The notes below the pieces were generated by a model that did no database searches, was not told the DNA's origin, and was given only the letters and a program-made list of their open reading frames with translations. Source: CALLPQ01 sp038531745 (lineage in GTDB: Bacteria; Pseudomonadota; Alphaproteobacteria; Caulobacterales; Parvularculaceae). From it: DNA of 64,000 bases. The stretch spans positions 62,001-126,000 of the forward strand of contig JBCBBJ010000002.1 of the NCBI GenBank assembly GCA_038531745.1, read 5' to 3'. The translations under genes were made by a program, and so were the position numbers. Shown here one piece after another: positions 1-8,719 of this stretch. How positions within the stretch are numbered: position 1 is the stretch's first letter; the number at the start of each line of letters is the position of its first letter.

Positions 1-2
1 GT

Positions 3-281
3 TATCATCTGGCGTGTGTCCATGATGATGCCCACCAAAATATTTCTCATGTGGTGCGGGGCAATGATCTTTTTGCTGTGACGCACCTCCATGTGGTGCT
101 GCAAACACTGTTGGGATATCCAACGCCAATTTACCGGCACCACCCTCTCCTCACTGATGACCATGGCGAGCGATTGGCGAAACGCAACCAGTCGGTCACC
201 CTGCGCCATTTGCGGGAGATGGGGAAAACACCGGAAGACATCTTTGCACGGATCGATGAGATGACGGCCCATCGCGGCTGA
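3..281 (+). CDS. gluQ: Glutamyl-Q tRNA(Asp) synthetase, C-terminal part (5' end outside window)
   Basis: The reading frame is already open at the window edge, so only about the last 92 residues are seen. They carry the glutamyl-tRNA-synthetase-like segment HVVRGNDLF, then YRHHPLLTDDHGERLAKRN, the position of the class I KMSKS-like loop (here RLAKR). The protein ends about 30 residues later, without the anticodon-binding domain of full GluRS. That is the mark of GluQ (YadB), which adds glutamate to queuosine at position 34 of tRNA(Asp). The true start lies upstream of base 1; an in-frame GTG at 51 is internal. Family assignment is from remembered conserved motifs. Confidence 0.88.
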   Translation, partial: YHLACVHDDAHQNISHVVRGNDLFAVTHLHVVLQTLLGYPTPIYRHHPLLTDDHGERLAKRNQSVTLRHLREMGKTPEDIFARIDEMTAHRG

Positions 282-320
282 CCAGGCGGCAGTAACCGCC
301 CGGTTTATTGATATCGCTAA

Positions 321-3300
321 TTAGAAAATGAAGTCACTGGCGATGAGATCACCACTGTCGACACCCGTCAGCGTAATGGTATTGGGCCCCACGGTGATCA
401 CCGCATTCCCCATGCCGTCATTGCTCAAATGATTGGCTTGCAGATCGGCAAAGTCCGTGATGGCCGCTACCGCAGACAGGTCAATCGCCTCAAAAGCATT
501 TGCCTGATCAAAATCCGTGATCACGTCCGTACCAAAACCATTGCCAAAGACGAAGATATCGAAATTGAAACCGCCGGTGAGCATATCATTGCCAATACCG
601 CCATCGAGCACATCAAAGCCGGACCCGCCAATGAGGTTATCATTATCCGCATTCCCGATCAGCGTGTCATTGCCCGCGTCACCGCTGAGAACATCAAGGC
701 CATTACCACCGCTGAGGATATCATTATCAGCACCACCATTCAGCACGTCCGCATTGTCGCCGCCATTGATGGTATCGTTTCCGGCACCGCCATTGACCGT
801 GTCAAAACCATTCTCACCACTGACAAAATCATCGCCGCTGCCGCCGTCAAGTGTGTCGTTCTGGCCGCCACCCGTGAGGGTATCGTCGCCGGAACCACCC
901 GTCAGGCTATCATTACCGAACGAGCCCACGACAAGATCGTCGCCCGCGCCGCCATTGACTGTATCGTCGTCAAGATCGCCGCCGAGGGCGTCATCGCCGT
1001 CGCCTCCATTGAGAACATCATTACCCTGACTACCGCGCAAGGTGTCATTATCGTCGCCGCCATTCAGGATATCTGCACCATCCTGACCAAAGAGTGTATC
1101 GGAACCGCCATCGCCATTTAGGAGATCTGCATTGGCCCCGCCATTCAACTGGTCGTCGCCGTCGCCGCCATTGAGCGTATCGAAACCATTCTCCCCACTG
1201 AGGAAGTCATTGCCAAGATCGCCAAAGAGCGCATCATTCTGGCCGCCGCCAATCAAAATGTCATCGTCCAGACCACCGATCAGAACATCATTGCCGAAGG
1301 AGCCTACAAGCCGGTCATCACCGGCATCCCCTTCAAGCGTGTCATCGCCAAGGTCGCCGCCGATGGTGTCGTTACCCGTTCCGCCGAGCACGCTGTCATT
1401 ATCGGTTCCACCGCGAATAAAGTCATCGCCGTTGAAACCCAAGACAATATCGTCACCGCCAAGCGGGAAGAGCCTATCATTTCCGGCACTACCCACAATC
1501 ATATCAGCGCCGCCTGTTACTGTCCCCGCCGCAATTGCTTCCAACGCGCCAAGGTCAACGGTACCGCCAATAATCCGCAGGGAGCCACGATTATCGCGCG
1601 GCGTAAGTTCCGTGAGATCGCTGTCGCGATCGATATCAATGTCGTCCGTAGGCAGACTTGTATTATCACCAGCATCAATGGCTGCACCGCCGGCCAGCAA
1701 GGCAACCGTTTCCACAGGCCCCCCATTATCGGCGAGGATGCCGCCCACAATCGTTGTTGTGCCAATCGTGGTCGTCTGGTCAAAAAACTGCGTTGCATCG
1801 CCGTTGAAAACGCTGACCGCATCGCCCATTGAGGCGCCACCGATGTTTGGATTGGCCCCCATGCCCGCAGGTTCATAATTGGCATTGCCTACAATCAGCG
1901 CATTATTGAATGTTGCCGATGCGTTATCAGCATTGTTGAAGCCGCCCACAAGCCCGGCTGTTCCGTCGCTACCGTCATTGCCATTGGCACCAGCGCCGGT
2001 TGACCCGCTGCCCCCAAATCCAGCATTTCCGTAGGCGCCCGCATTGCCTGATACATTACTCGTGATGGTCACACTGTCCGCATCAAGAGTAGTGCTCATC
2101 CCGGAAAGAGCGATTGCACCGCCGGTGCCACCATCACCGCCATTGCCGCCATTTCCGCCGGCATAACCGGGACCGCCATAGAGATACCCGCCGGTACCGC
2201 CGCCGCCGCCCAGACCGCCAGAACCTGCGCTATTATTGGCAAGGGTCGTCGACAAAAGGCTAACCGATCCCTGGTCGGCACTATAAATGCCGCCGCCGGA
2301 GCCGCCATTGCCGCCGAGACCACCATTACCACCTGGACCTGTGGCATACCCACCATAAGCCCCGTTGCCGCCATCACCACCATCACCGGCGAGGTTTGAT
2401 GAAATCGTCGTGCCTTGCGCCACTAGGCTGCCGTTGCCGCTGACAAAAATACCGCCGCCGGAACCGCCGTTCTGACCGGTATCACCATTCGCCCCATAAT
2501 CACCGGCGCCATAGGCGTCGGGCGAGTAGCCAGCGCCGCCGGTACCTGCACGGTTGTTGGACACGTCTGCCGCAATCAGCGTCAGGGTACCGCCGTTCAC
2601 AAAGGCTCCGCCGCCATCGCCGCCGGCGGTCGGCGCATCCACCATCATGGTTGTGGCGTTAAAACTTGCATTGGCACCATCGCTGGCGCTGTTATTGCTG
2701 AGCTGGCTATACCCGAAAACGGTTTCGCCAGCGGATACATACAATCCGCCGCCACGATTGGCCGTATTGTTCGTAACCATACTATCGTCGGCAATTACGG
2801 TGTCGCCGTTACTGAAAATACCGCCGCCGGCTTGCGCGCTGTTGTTGAAGACCGAAGAATTATAAATGAGGGTCTCAGCATCGGTATTGATCCCGCCTCC
2901 ATTTCCGGTAGCCGCATTGCCGAGGACACTCACATTATTCAGCGTCAGATAAATGCTGGAGCTATCCGTGCTCAACCCGCCACCATTCATGGCGCGATTA
3001 TTGATCAGGGTCGAATTATTGATGACAACAGTGTTGTTGCCATAAATTTCGATGCCGCCCCCCTCGCCAGCGGTTTGGTTCCCCTCAAATCGAGAATTAT
3101 TGATGGTGACGTCGATCGATCCCCCAATTTCAAGGCCGCCCGCGTAAACAGAAGATGAGTTACCCGAGATTGCAGAATATTGAATCGTCAATTGAGCGCC
3201 TGAGCTGCCGCTCGCGTTAATCCCGCCGCCATAATTTGCCGAGCCGCCCGTGATAGCCAACCCATCCAATACGACATTATAATTTCCGTAAGCAGATATA

Positions 3301-5204
3301 TTCAGGACCCGGGTATTGTCAGTGGTCGCTGTGTTATTGATGGCATCAGTAATGATATTGCCGAGTCCCCCGGTGGTCGTAAGATCATCGCCCTGCGCGT
3401 CGCCGGTGATCGTCACGTCGGCAAACCCGTTATTATCAAGATCACCGTCAATGGTAACACTGGAGGTGATGGATAGCTCACCCTGGGTCAGCCGGATGGT
3501 ACCGCCATTTGCAAAGGCCTCACCCATCCCGTCTGCAAATGTGATTGTATCTGCCGTATCCGGATCAAGATTGGCAAGGAACAACGCTTCACGCAACGAC
3601 AGATCGTCGGCGCCGCCCATGCTCTCAAGCGTTGCGTCGGCACCGCTGAAATCAAGCTCATCATTAGCAACAGTCACCACAAACGTCGTTGCCATAGCGG
3701 GCATTCCGCTGGCGATGGATTGCAATTCCGTTGCGCCAAGATCGGTCGCCACCGTACCGACGCCCGCAATATCAACGGCGCGGCCCCCGCCCCGCGCATC
3801 GATGCTGATGGCGCCTGACTCAATAATGCCATCGCCGTCAACATCGAGGCCGAGATTTGCTTCCGAGGGCAGCATTTCAGTGGCCGTATCAATTGCGGGA
3901 TTTGCCGCGTTTCCTGCGAGGAGAACGGTCTCAACAGAGCCGCCATTTTCCGTGATGCGGCCGGAGAAAACGCCGCTGGCATCGTCAAAAACCAGTGACG
4001 CAAAAACGTCAGAAACGGCTGCATCCCCGGACCCGATGATATTCGGCCCAATTTCCACAACGCTGCCACCGCCGGCAAAATCTGCAATCTCGTCTTCGTC
4101 GCTCGCATCAAAATTCCCGAGCAAAATGGAGTTGGTCAGGATCACATCCCCTGACCCTGAATGGGCAATACCGCCGCCACTGGAGCTGACCCCGTTGGCG
4201 CCATTGCCCGTCACCGTTGCGTTGATCAATGTCAGATCACCACCAAGATTTTTAAACAGACCGCCGCCGTCGCCTGCAGCGAGATTGCCCGCCACCGTCG
4301 CGTTTACGAGCGTGCCCGAACCAATGGCATTAAGGGCACCGCCATTGTCGCCAGCGGTGTTGTTAAAAATCGAGACATTGGCACCCGTAATCGTTGCCAT
4401 ATTGCCCACCGAGATACCGCCGCCATCGTCACCGGCGCTATTGTTCGAAACATTGGTATTCAAAATGGAAAGAGTTGCTGAGCCTGCTGCAAGGCCGATG
4501 CCTCCGCCCGATGCCGTGGCGCCATTGAACGCTACCTCGGAATTCAGGACACTGACGGACCCGCGATCAATACTGATACCGCCACCATTAACGCCTTCAT
4601 TACCGGCAACAACAACATTATCCAGCGTTACCGAGGCGTAAAAGACATTCAGACCACCGCCGCCTGTGGCATTGACGCCGCCCGTAAGCACAAGATTGGA
4701 CAGGGACGCCGACGTTGTGGCGCCGTTAATGGCAAAAAGACGAACATTGTCGCTGTCGTTCGTGTTGCTGGCAACGTTGGTGATGTTTCTAGATATGCCC
4801 GGCGCAAGGGCGAAGCTGCGGACATTGTCATTGCCGTCAACATCGCCGCTGATCAGAATGTCCGCTATTCCGTCGCCATTGATATCGCCGTCAATGGTCA
4901 CATTTTCTGTGATGGTCAGCGCGCTGGTGAGGCGGATCGTTGAATTGGCGATAGAAGCGTCAAAGCGGATCTCGTCAGAATCGCTCATGCTGTTGGCCAA
5001 CGTGATCGCCTCGCGCAGGCTGGTGAGCCCATCATTAGGATCAACAACATCAAGGGCGGTATCGACAACGATCGGAACAGTCAGTCCGTTCGTTACCGGG
5101 CCATCGGGAAGCGGGCGCTCGTCATCCGGCTTTTCCGTGCTCACAGTCCGGTCAATGTTGGAAAGAATGAGCCTGCTTTGAGCGCTCAGGAATTCCTGTG
5201 TCAT
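321..5204 (-). CDS. Giant CSLREA / parallel beta-helix / RTX-repeat exoprotein (type I secretion substrate)
   Basis: A 1627-residue protein. Residues about 55-75 and 515-545 each hold a CSLREA-type motif (TSLREAITLAN, LSLREALFLAN), and each is followed by a long parallel beta-helix region with repeated NNSA..GGGI/GGAL turns. A glycine-rich GGxGGxG stretch lies near residues 930-1090. From about 1235 to 1535 there are nonapeptide GGxGxDxLxG calcium-binding RTX repeats, arranged as two related blocks. The last 80 residues (FVFGNGFGTDVITDF onward) look like the C-terminal module of type I secretion substrates. There is no Sec signal peptide, which agrees with that route. The ATG at 5204 has a GGAGG about 10 bases upstream. 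A surface adhesin or matrix protein is likely; no type I exporter genes lie alongside. Domain order is seen; function is inferred. Confidence 0.9.
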   Translation of the reverse strand: MTQEFLSAQSRLILSNIDRTVSTEKPDDERPLPDGPVTNGLTVPIVVDTALDVVDPNDGLTSLREAITLANSMSDSDEIRFDASIANSTIRLTSALTITENVTIDGDINGDGIADILISGDVDGNDNVRSFALAPGISRNITNVASNTNDSDNVRLFAINGATTSASLSNLVLTGGVNATGGGGLNVFYASVTLDNVVVAGNEGVNGGGISIDRGSVSVLNSEVAFNGATASGGGIGLAAGSATLSILNTNVSNNSAGDDGGGISVGNMATITGANVSIFNNTAGDNGGALNAIGSGTLVNATVAGNLAAGDGGGLFKNLGGDLTLINATVTGNGANGVSSSGGGIAHSGSGDVILTNSILLGNFDASDEDEIADFAGGGSVVEIGPNIIGSGDAAVSDVFASLVFDDASGVFSGRITENGGSVETVLLAGNAANPAIDTATEMLPSEANLGLDVDGDGIIESGAISIDARGGGRAVDIAGVGTVATDLGATELQSIASGMPAMATTFVVTVANDELDFSGADATLESMGGADDLSLREALFLANLDPDTADTITFADGMGEAFANGGTIRLTQGELSITSSVTIDGDLDNNGFADVTITGDAQGDDLTTTGGLGNIITDAINNTATTDNTRVLNISAYGNYNVVLDGLAITGGSANYGGGINASGSSGAQLTIQYSAISGNSSSVYAGGLEIGGSIDVTINNSRFEGNQTAGEGGGIEIYGNNTVVINNSTLINNRAMNGGGLSTDSSSIYLTLNNVSVLGNAATGNGGGINTDAETLIYNSSVFNNSAQAGGGIFSNGDTVIADDSMVTNNTANRGGGLYVSAGETVFGYSQLSNNSASDGANASFNATTMMVDAPTAGGDGGGAFVNGGTLTLIAADVSNNRAGTGGAGYSPDAYGAGDYGANGDTGQNGGSGGGIFVSGNGSLVAQGTTISSNLAGDGGDGGNGAYGGYATGPGGNGGLGGNGGSGGGIYSADQGSVSLLSTTLANNSAGSGGLGGGGGTGGYLYGGPGYAGGNGGNGGDGGTGGAIALSGMSTTLDADSVTITSNVSGNAGAYGNAGFGGSGSTGAGANGNDGSDGTAGLVGGFNNADNASATFNNALIVGNANYEPAGMGANPNIGGASMGDAVSVFNGDATQFFDQTTTIGTTTIVGGILADNGGPVETVALLAGGAAIDAGDNTSLPTDDIDIDRDSDLTELTPRDNRGSLRIIGGTVDLGALEAIAAGTVTGGADMIVGSAGNDRLFPLGGDDIVLGFNGDDFIRGGTDNDSVLGGTGNDTIGGDLGDDTLEGDAGDDRLVGSFGNDVLIGGLDDDILIGGGQNDALFGDLGNDFLSGENGFDTLNGGDGDDQLNGGANADLLNGDGGSDTLFGQDGADILNGGDDNDTLRGSQGNDVLNGGDGDDALGGDLDDDTVNGGAGDDLVVGSFGNDSLTGGSGDDTLTGGGQNDTLDGGSGDDFVSGENGFDTVNGGAGNDTINGGDNADVLNGGADNDILSGGNGLDVLSGDAGNDTLIGNADNDNLIGGSGFDVLDGGIGNDMLTGGFNFDIFVFGNGFGTDVITDFDQANAFEAIDLSAVAAITDFADLQANHLSNDGMGNAVITVGPNTITLTGVDSGDLIASDFIF

Positions 5205-5410
5205 TTGTCTTTTTCCTCCAGTGACCGGTGGCAGCCGGAACTTTTCACATCAAGAGGGCACGATTTCGCGCAAACACACAGCACTGCCCCCAACACGTTA
5301 ACCTTTATGACCGTCTTCTGCCGAGCCTACAAGCGCCGCGTGTAGCGCCGCGAAGCGGGCGGTATCACCATTTCGTGATGGTGCGCTGCGCAAGCCAGCG
5401 CCGCCAAGCC

Positions 5411-7279
5411 CTACCCCTCAATTTCCTCGCGTTTCATTTCGAGGGTGAGCCAGGTTTCTTCCGCTTGCGCGAGCGCGGCTTCGGCTTTTTCCAGGCGTTC
5501 CGTTGTCTGACGAAAAAGGCCGGGCTCGCGGGTGAAGAGGTCAGGCTTTGCGAGGGTCGTTTGGCAGTCCGCGATTTCGGTCTCCAGCTGTGTCATGCGC
5601 GCTGGCAGCGTTTCAAGCGCGTGCTTTTCCTTGAAACTGAGCTTTTGTCGCGCCGCCCGCGAAGGTGGCTTTGCGGCGTCTATTGAAATGCCCTCGCCAT
5701 CGGCATTTTGGAATGAGGGCGCCCCCATTTGGCGGTTAGCCTTGCGCCATGAAAACGCCCCCGCCCCCACCTGACTGATGAGGTCGGAATAGCCGCCCGC
5801 ATAGCGCGTCCACCCGCCAGGTTCTTGCGGGACAGACGGCGCAATCGTGCTCGTCACCGTGCGGTCAAGGAACGACCGGTCATGGCTCACCAATAGCAGC
5901 GTACCCTGATAATCCGTTAACAGATCTTGTAGAAGGTCGAGGGTTTCGAGATCAAGATCATTCGTCGGCTCGTCCAGCACCAGAAGGTTGGAACGCTTTG
6001 CCAGCGCCGCGGCAAGCGCCAGACGACCACGCTCGCCGCCGGACAACGCTTCAACCGGGGCGCGCCATTGCTCGGCTGTAAAAAGGAAATCGCGCAAGTA
6101 CGTCGCCACATGCTTTTTTGTGTCGCCAATGGTCACAAAGTCACCGCGCCCATCAGTGATCGCATCGGCAACCCGCAAGCCCGGTGTGAGGCTGGCCCGC
6201 TTTTGATCAAGCGTCACAAGATCAACAGCGGTGCCGATTTTTACCGTGCCCGCCTGGGGGCTCAATTGGCCCGTGAGCAGGTTGAGCAAGGTGGTTTTGC
6301 CGGCGCCGTTGGGCCCCACAAGCCCGATCTTGTCCCCTTTTGTGATGCGTACGGAGAAATCCCTGACGATGGCGCGCCCGTCAAAGCTGATGGCGATATT
6401 TTCTGCTTCAATCACAGTTTTGCCGGAGGTGCCGCTGGTATTGACGGCAAAATTGATCGTGCCATCCGGGCGCCGGGCATTCGCCAAGCGATCACGCAAG
6501 CCTTGCAATTCGCGCATCCGGCGCACATTGCGTTTGCGCCGCGCCGTCACGCCGTAACGGACCCAGTGTTCTTCCGCCACGATTTTACGGCCCAGCTTGT
6601 GGAGCTCAACCTCCTCCTCCTCGAGGATTTGATCGCGCCAGGCCTCGAACCCGTCAAAACCCTGCTCGCGCAGGCGGGCAACACCGCGGTCCAGCCAGAT
6701 TGTTTTATCAGTGACCGTTTCTAAAAAGCGCCGATCATGGGAGATCAGAACCAGCGCGCCGCGATAGTGTTTTAGCTTGCCCTCAAGCCAGTCAATAGCG
6801 GCAATATCAAGATGATTTGTGGGCTCATCGAGCAGCAGAATGTCCGCCTGCGCCGCCAGCGCGCGCACTAGCGCAACCTTTCGCGCTTCGCCGCCGGATA
6901 ATTCATCAATGATATGGCTGCCATCCACATCGAGCGCTTCCATAAGAGGCTCCATCTCATGGAGGGCAAGGGGTTCTGACAGGGGCGCAAAGGGCGCGGT
7001 CAGATAGTCAGTAACTGTTCTGTATCCGGAAAGATCAGGTTCTTGGGGCAGATAGAGGACCGTGACGCCAGGATCACGGTGGCGATTGCCTTTGTCCGGC
7101 TCCAGAACATCGGCAATGATCTTCATCAGGGTTGATTTGCCAGTGCCGTTACGTCCCACCAGGGCAATACGATCCTGAGGCATGATGGCCAGACCAACGC
7201 CTGTGAAAAGGGGATCGCCGCCGAAGGTCAAATGCACATCTTCAAGGGTGAGACGGGGCGTCGTTGCGGCGCGAGCCAT
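5411..7279 (-). CDS. uup: ABC-F family ATPase, Uup type
   Basis: Two ABC ATPase domains in tandem and no membrane segment. Domain 1 has Walker A GRNGTGKST, signature LSGGEARK and Walker B ILLLDEPTNHLD. Domain 2 has GPNGAGKTT, LSGGERGR and LLVLDEPTNDLD. An arginine-rich linker (TARRKRNVRRM) joins them. The C-terminal ~80 residues form a charged coiled coil (TQLETEIADCQ..., RLEKAEAALAQAEE) typical of Uup, a protein linked to ribosome function and suppression of precise transposon excision. I use the ATG at 7279; a TTG seven codons upstream (7300) is also in frame but lacks a ribosome-binding site. The gene ends 206 bases before the exoprotein start, so it is probably transcribed separately. Uup versus another ABC-F subgroup is judged from the C-terminal coiled coil. 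Confidence 0.9.
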   Translation of the reverse strand: MARAATTPRLTLEDVHLTFGGDPLFTGVGLAIMPQDRIALVGRNGTGKSTLMKIIADVLEPDKGNRHRDPGVTVLYLPQEPDLSGYRTVTDYLTAPFAPLSEPLALHEMEPLMEALDVDGSHIIDELSGGEARKVALVRALAAQADILLLDEPTNHLDIAAIDWLEGKLKHYRGALVLISHDRRFLETVTDKTIWLDRGVARLREQGFDGFEAWRDQILEEEEVELHKLGRKIVAEEHWVRYGVTARRKRNVRRMRELQGLRDRLANARRPDGTINFAVNTSGTSGKTVIEAENIAISFDGRAIVRDFSVRITKGDKIGLVGPNGAGKTTLLNLLTGQLSPQAGTVKIGTAVDLVTLDQKRASLTPGLRVADAITDGRGDFVTIGDTKKHVATYLRDFLFTAEQWRAPVEALSGGERGRLALAAALAKRSNLLVLDEPTNDLDLETLDLLQDLLTDYQGTLLLVSHDRSFLDRTVTSTIAPSVPQEPGGWTRYAGGYSDLISQVGAGAFSWRKANRQMGAPSFQNADGEGISIDAAKPPSRAARQKLSFKEKHALETLPARMTQLETEIADCQTTLAKPDLFTREPGLFRQTTERLEKAEAALAQAEETWLTLEMKREEIEG

Positions 7280-7427
7280 GGGCTTCACTCTCGGGTTCAA
7301 GGGGTATGGGTTTCATTAGTGGTGACGAACACAACGCCGTTGGCGGTGCGGCGTCTTTAGAAATTCTATACCCGGCTCAGATATCCTTTTCATCGCCGTG
7401 CGGTGCGTGAACGATGAGATGCACACC

Positions 7428-8045
7428 ATGAATCCATTATTGAGGTTTTTTCAAGAGACCGATGAGCCCTTGGCATTGTTTGCCAGACGCTGCGGGATAG
7501 GCGCCGATGTGCTGGAAGCGGTTATTGCGCGGCCCGCCGACCATGATTTGCATCTCATCAGGCTCATCTGCCGAGAAACCGGGGGTGTTGTGGAACTCGG
7601 TGATCTCCTGAGCAGTGGGCCGGGCGTGGCACCGGTACTGGAGTTTGAAAACGTGCGCGGACGGGAGTCAACAGGGGCCGGGCCCGACCTCGAAACGCTT
7701 ACCGATGAAGTCGTAAGGACGTTGCGCCGGGCCCTTGATCTGGCGGTGCTCCCCGCGCCGCTGGCCCCGGGCCTCCTCGATATCTATAGCGAAGCCATTA
7801 CCAACACCTATATCGCGATGTCCTTTGGGCCCTCGGAAGAGCCCAAGCCCAACCCTGCCGTTACCGGGACGGGCCCGGCCGCGACGACGAGCCCGGATCA
7901 GAGCGGGTACGGGAGGCCGTTAAGTCATCACGATCGGCTTGCTCAAGCTCTGCAGCCAACACTTGCAAAAATTCTTGAAACGAACCTGGCACCCCCGGAG
8001 GCGGCTGAACGCAGCGCTCGTCTGGCGCAGCTTGCCATTCGCTAG
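7428..8045 (+). CDS. Hypothetical protein with possible N-terminal helix-turn-helix-like region
   Basis: About 205 residues, not recognised. The first 60 (LLRFFQETDEPLALFARRCGIGADVLEAVIARP) resemble a small helical DNA-binding fold of the Cro/XRE kind, but this is only an impression. The rest is helical with a Pro/Gly-rich linker near residues 145-170 (SFGPSEEPKPNPAVTGTGP) and a charged C-terminal helix (PPEAAERSARLAQLA). There is no signal peptide or membrane span. Possible starts are GTG 7398, ATG 7419 and ATG 7428; none has a strong ribosome-binding site, and I chose the last as the first residue of the compact fold. It diverges from uup. Overlapping minus-strand frames exist here but look like shadows. 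Confidence 0.6.
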   Translation: MNPLLRFFQETDEPLALFARRCGIGADVLEAVIARPADHDLHLIRLICRETGGVVELGDLLSSGPGVAPVLEFENVRGRESTGAGPDLETLTDEVVRTLRRALDLAVLPAPLAPGLLDIYSEAITNTYIAMSFGPSEEPKPNPAVTGTGPAATTSPDQSGYGRPLSHHDRLAQALQPTLAKILETNLAPPEAAERSARLAQLAIR

Positions 8046-8284
8046 CGTTCGGCGGCAAAACTGTGGCCGGCGCATTTGGCCCCTCGCCCAGGCCAGTGAG
8101 TACAATTGCGTCACGGGCCCGAAACGGCATCCCCAATATTCGGAACGAAACATGAACGGCGTGAAGGGCACGCCGTGCGGCGATGCGCAGCATAAACTGC
8201 GTCAACCGGCCAGCATTCGTTTGCTTTAGAGGGTTTTTCCGTGAATGCGTCATAATTTGTGATTAAGAAACCGGTAACCTTACT
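8046..8284. other. Non-coding stretch before the 8364 gene
   Basis: No convincing gene is seen. A minus-strand frame crosses this stretch but runs antisense through the preceding gene and lacks recognisable features, so I treat it as a shadow. The promoter of the following gene begins right after this stretch. Confidence 0.4.
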
Positions 8285-8312
8285 TTGTGTTCGTCCCATT
8301 GTGGGATAATCT
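8285..8312 (+). promoter_or_regulatory. Likely sigma-70-type promoter with an inverted repeat in its spacer
   Basis: TTGTGT at 8285-8290 and TAATCT at 8307-8312 are separated by 16 bases, a good -35/-10 pair about 50 bases before the ATG at 8364. The spacer contains the inverted repeat TCCCA-ttg-TGGGA (8294-8306), which could be an operator between the two promoter boxes. Seen by eye only. Confidence 0.5.
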
Positions 8313-8363
8313 TCGCTGGTGTGTGGGGATCGTACACTAATGTGAAGATAACGAGGATAAATC

Positions 8364-8672
8364 ATGTCAAAACAGGACGTTCGCAAAGAACAAATCGCCC
8401 TCATTCGCTTTGAAAAGCAGCTTGCTGAAATGGCACGTACCCTCCGGGACGGCGCACAGGTTGCGACGTCAACGGATACAAAATTGGGCACCAACGAAGC
8501 CACGATGGCTTACGAAGAAATGAAAGTAGCTCTTGTGGAGCTGGCCGACGCAACCGAGCGGGCACACGAAAATTTAAGAACTCGTGCAGTAGCCTCCCAG
8601 GGTCGCTTCATCGATTTCAACGTTCCAAAACGTTTGCCTCGGCAGGTGGTTACATCGGTACTCTCGAACTAA
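8364..8672 (+). CDS. Small soluble helical protein of unknown function
   Basis: 102 residues starting at an ATG with AGGA eight bases upstream. The protein is charged and mostly helical (EQIALIRFEKQLAEMARTL, EEMKVALVELADATERAHENL), with a basic C-terminal tail (VPKRLPRQ). No signal peptide, membrane span or known motif is recognised; it could be a small coiled-coil scaffold or regulator. It has its own promoter and is followed within 15 bases of its stop by a strong hairpin plus T-run, so it forms a single-gene unit, unless readthrough reaches the membrane protein next door. Confidence 0.75.
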   Translation: MSKQDVRKEQIALIRFEKQLAEMARTLRDGAQVATSTDTKLGTNEATMAYEEMKVALVELADATERAHENLRTRAVASQGRFIDFNVPKRLPRQVVTSVLSN

Positions 8673-8686
8673 TAACTTATGCATAT

Positions 8687-8719
8687 TACACCGTCCTCTT
8701 CGGAGCGACGGTGTATTTT
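8687..8719 (+). terminator. Strong UUCG-loop hairpin with T-run; also overlaps the next start codon
   Basis: Left arm TACACCGTC (8687-8695) pairs perfectly with GACGGTGTA (8707-8715). Inside, CTC-TTCG-GAG extends the helix with a UUCG tetraloop, leaving one bulged base, and TTTT follows at 8716-8719. This is a textbook intrinsic terminator for the preceding gene. The GTG start (8711-8713) of the next reading frame lies inside the right arm, and its GGAG lies in the inner stem. Confidence 0.85.

Noticed and set aside
429..1878. Long plus-strand frames (e.g. 429-1121, 1132-1878) opposite the RTX gene
   Set aside because: They arise from the repetitive codon pattern of the RTX repeats on the other strand (runs of Ser/Pro or Ile/Ala); no start site or motif supports them.
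3316..4641. 441-codon plus-strand frame opposite the beta-helix gene
   Set aside because: Low-complexity Ser/Pro/Ala translation mirroring GGG-rich repeats on the minus strand; treated as a shadow.
5340..5400. Short hairpin CACCAT-ttcgtg-ATGGTG downstream of uup
   Set aside because: Only six pairs with a six-base loop and no T-run; not enough for a terminator call.
7861..8253. Minus-strand frame of 130 codons across the end of the 7428 gene
   Set aside because: Overlaps a better-supported plus gene, has no ribosome-binding site and ends in Ser/Arg-rich shadow sequence.
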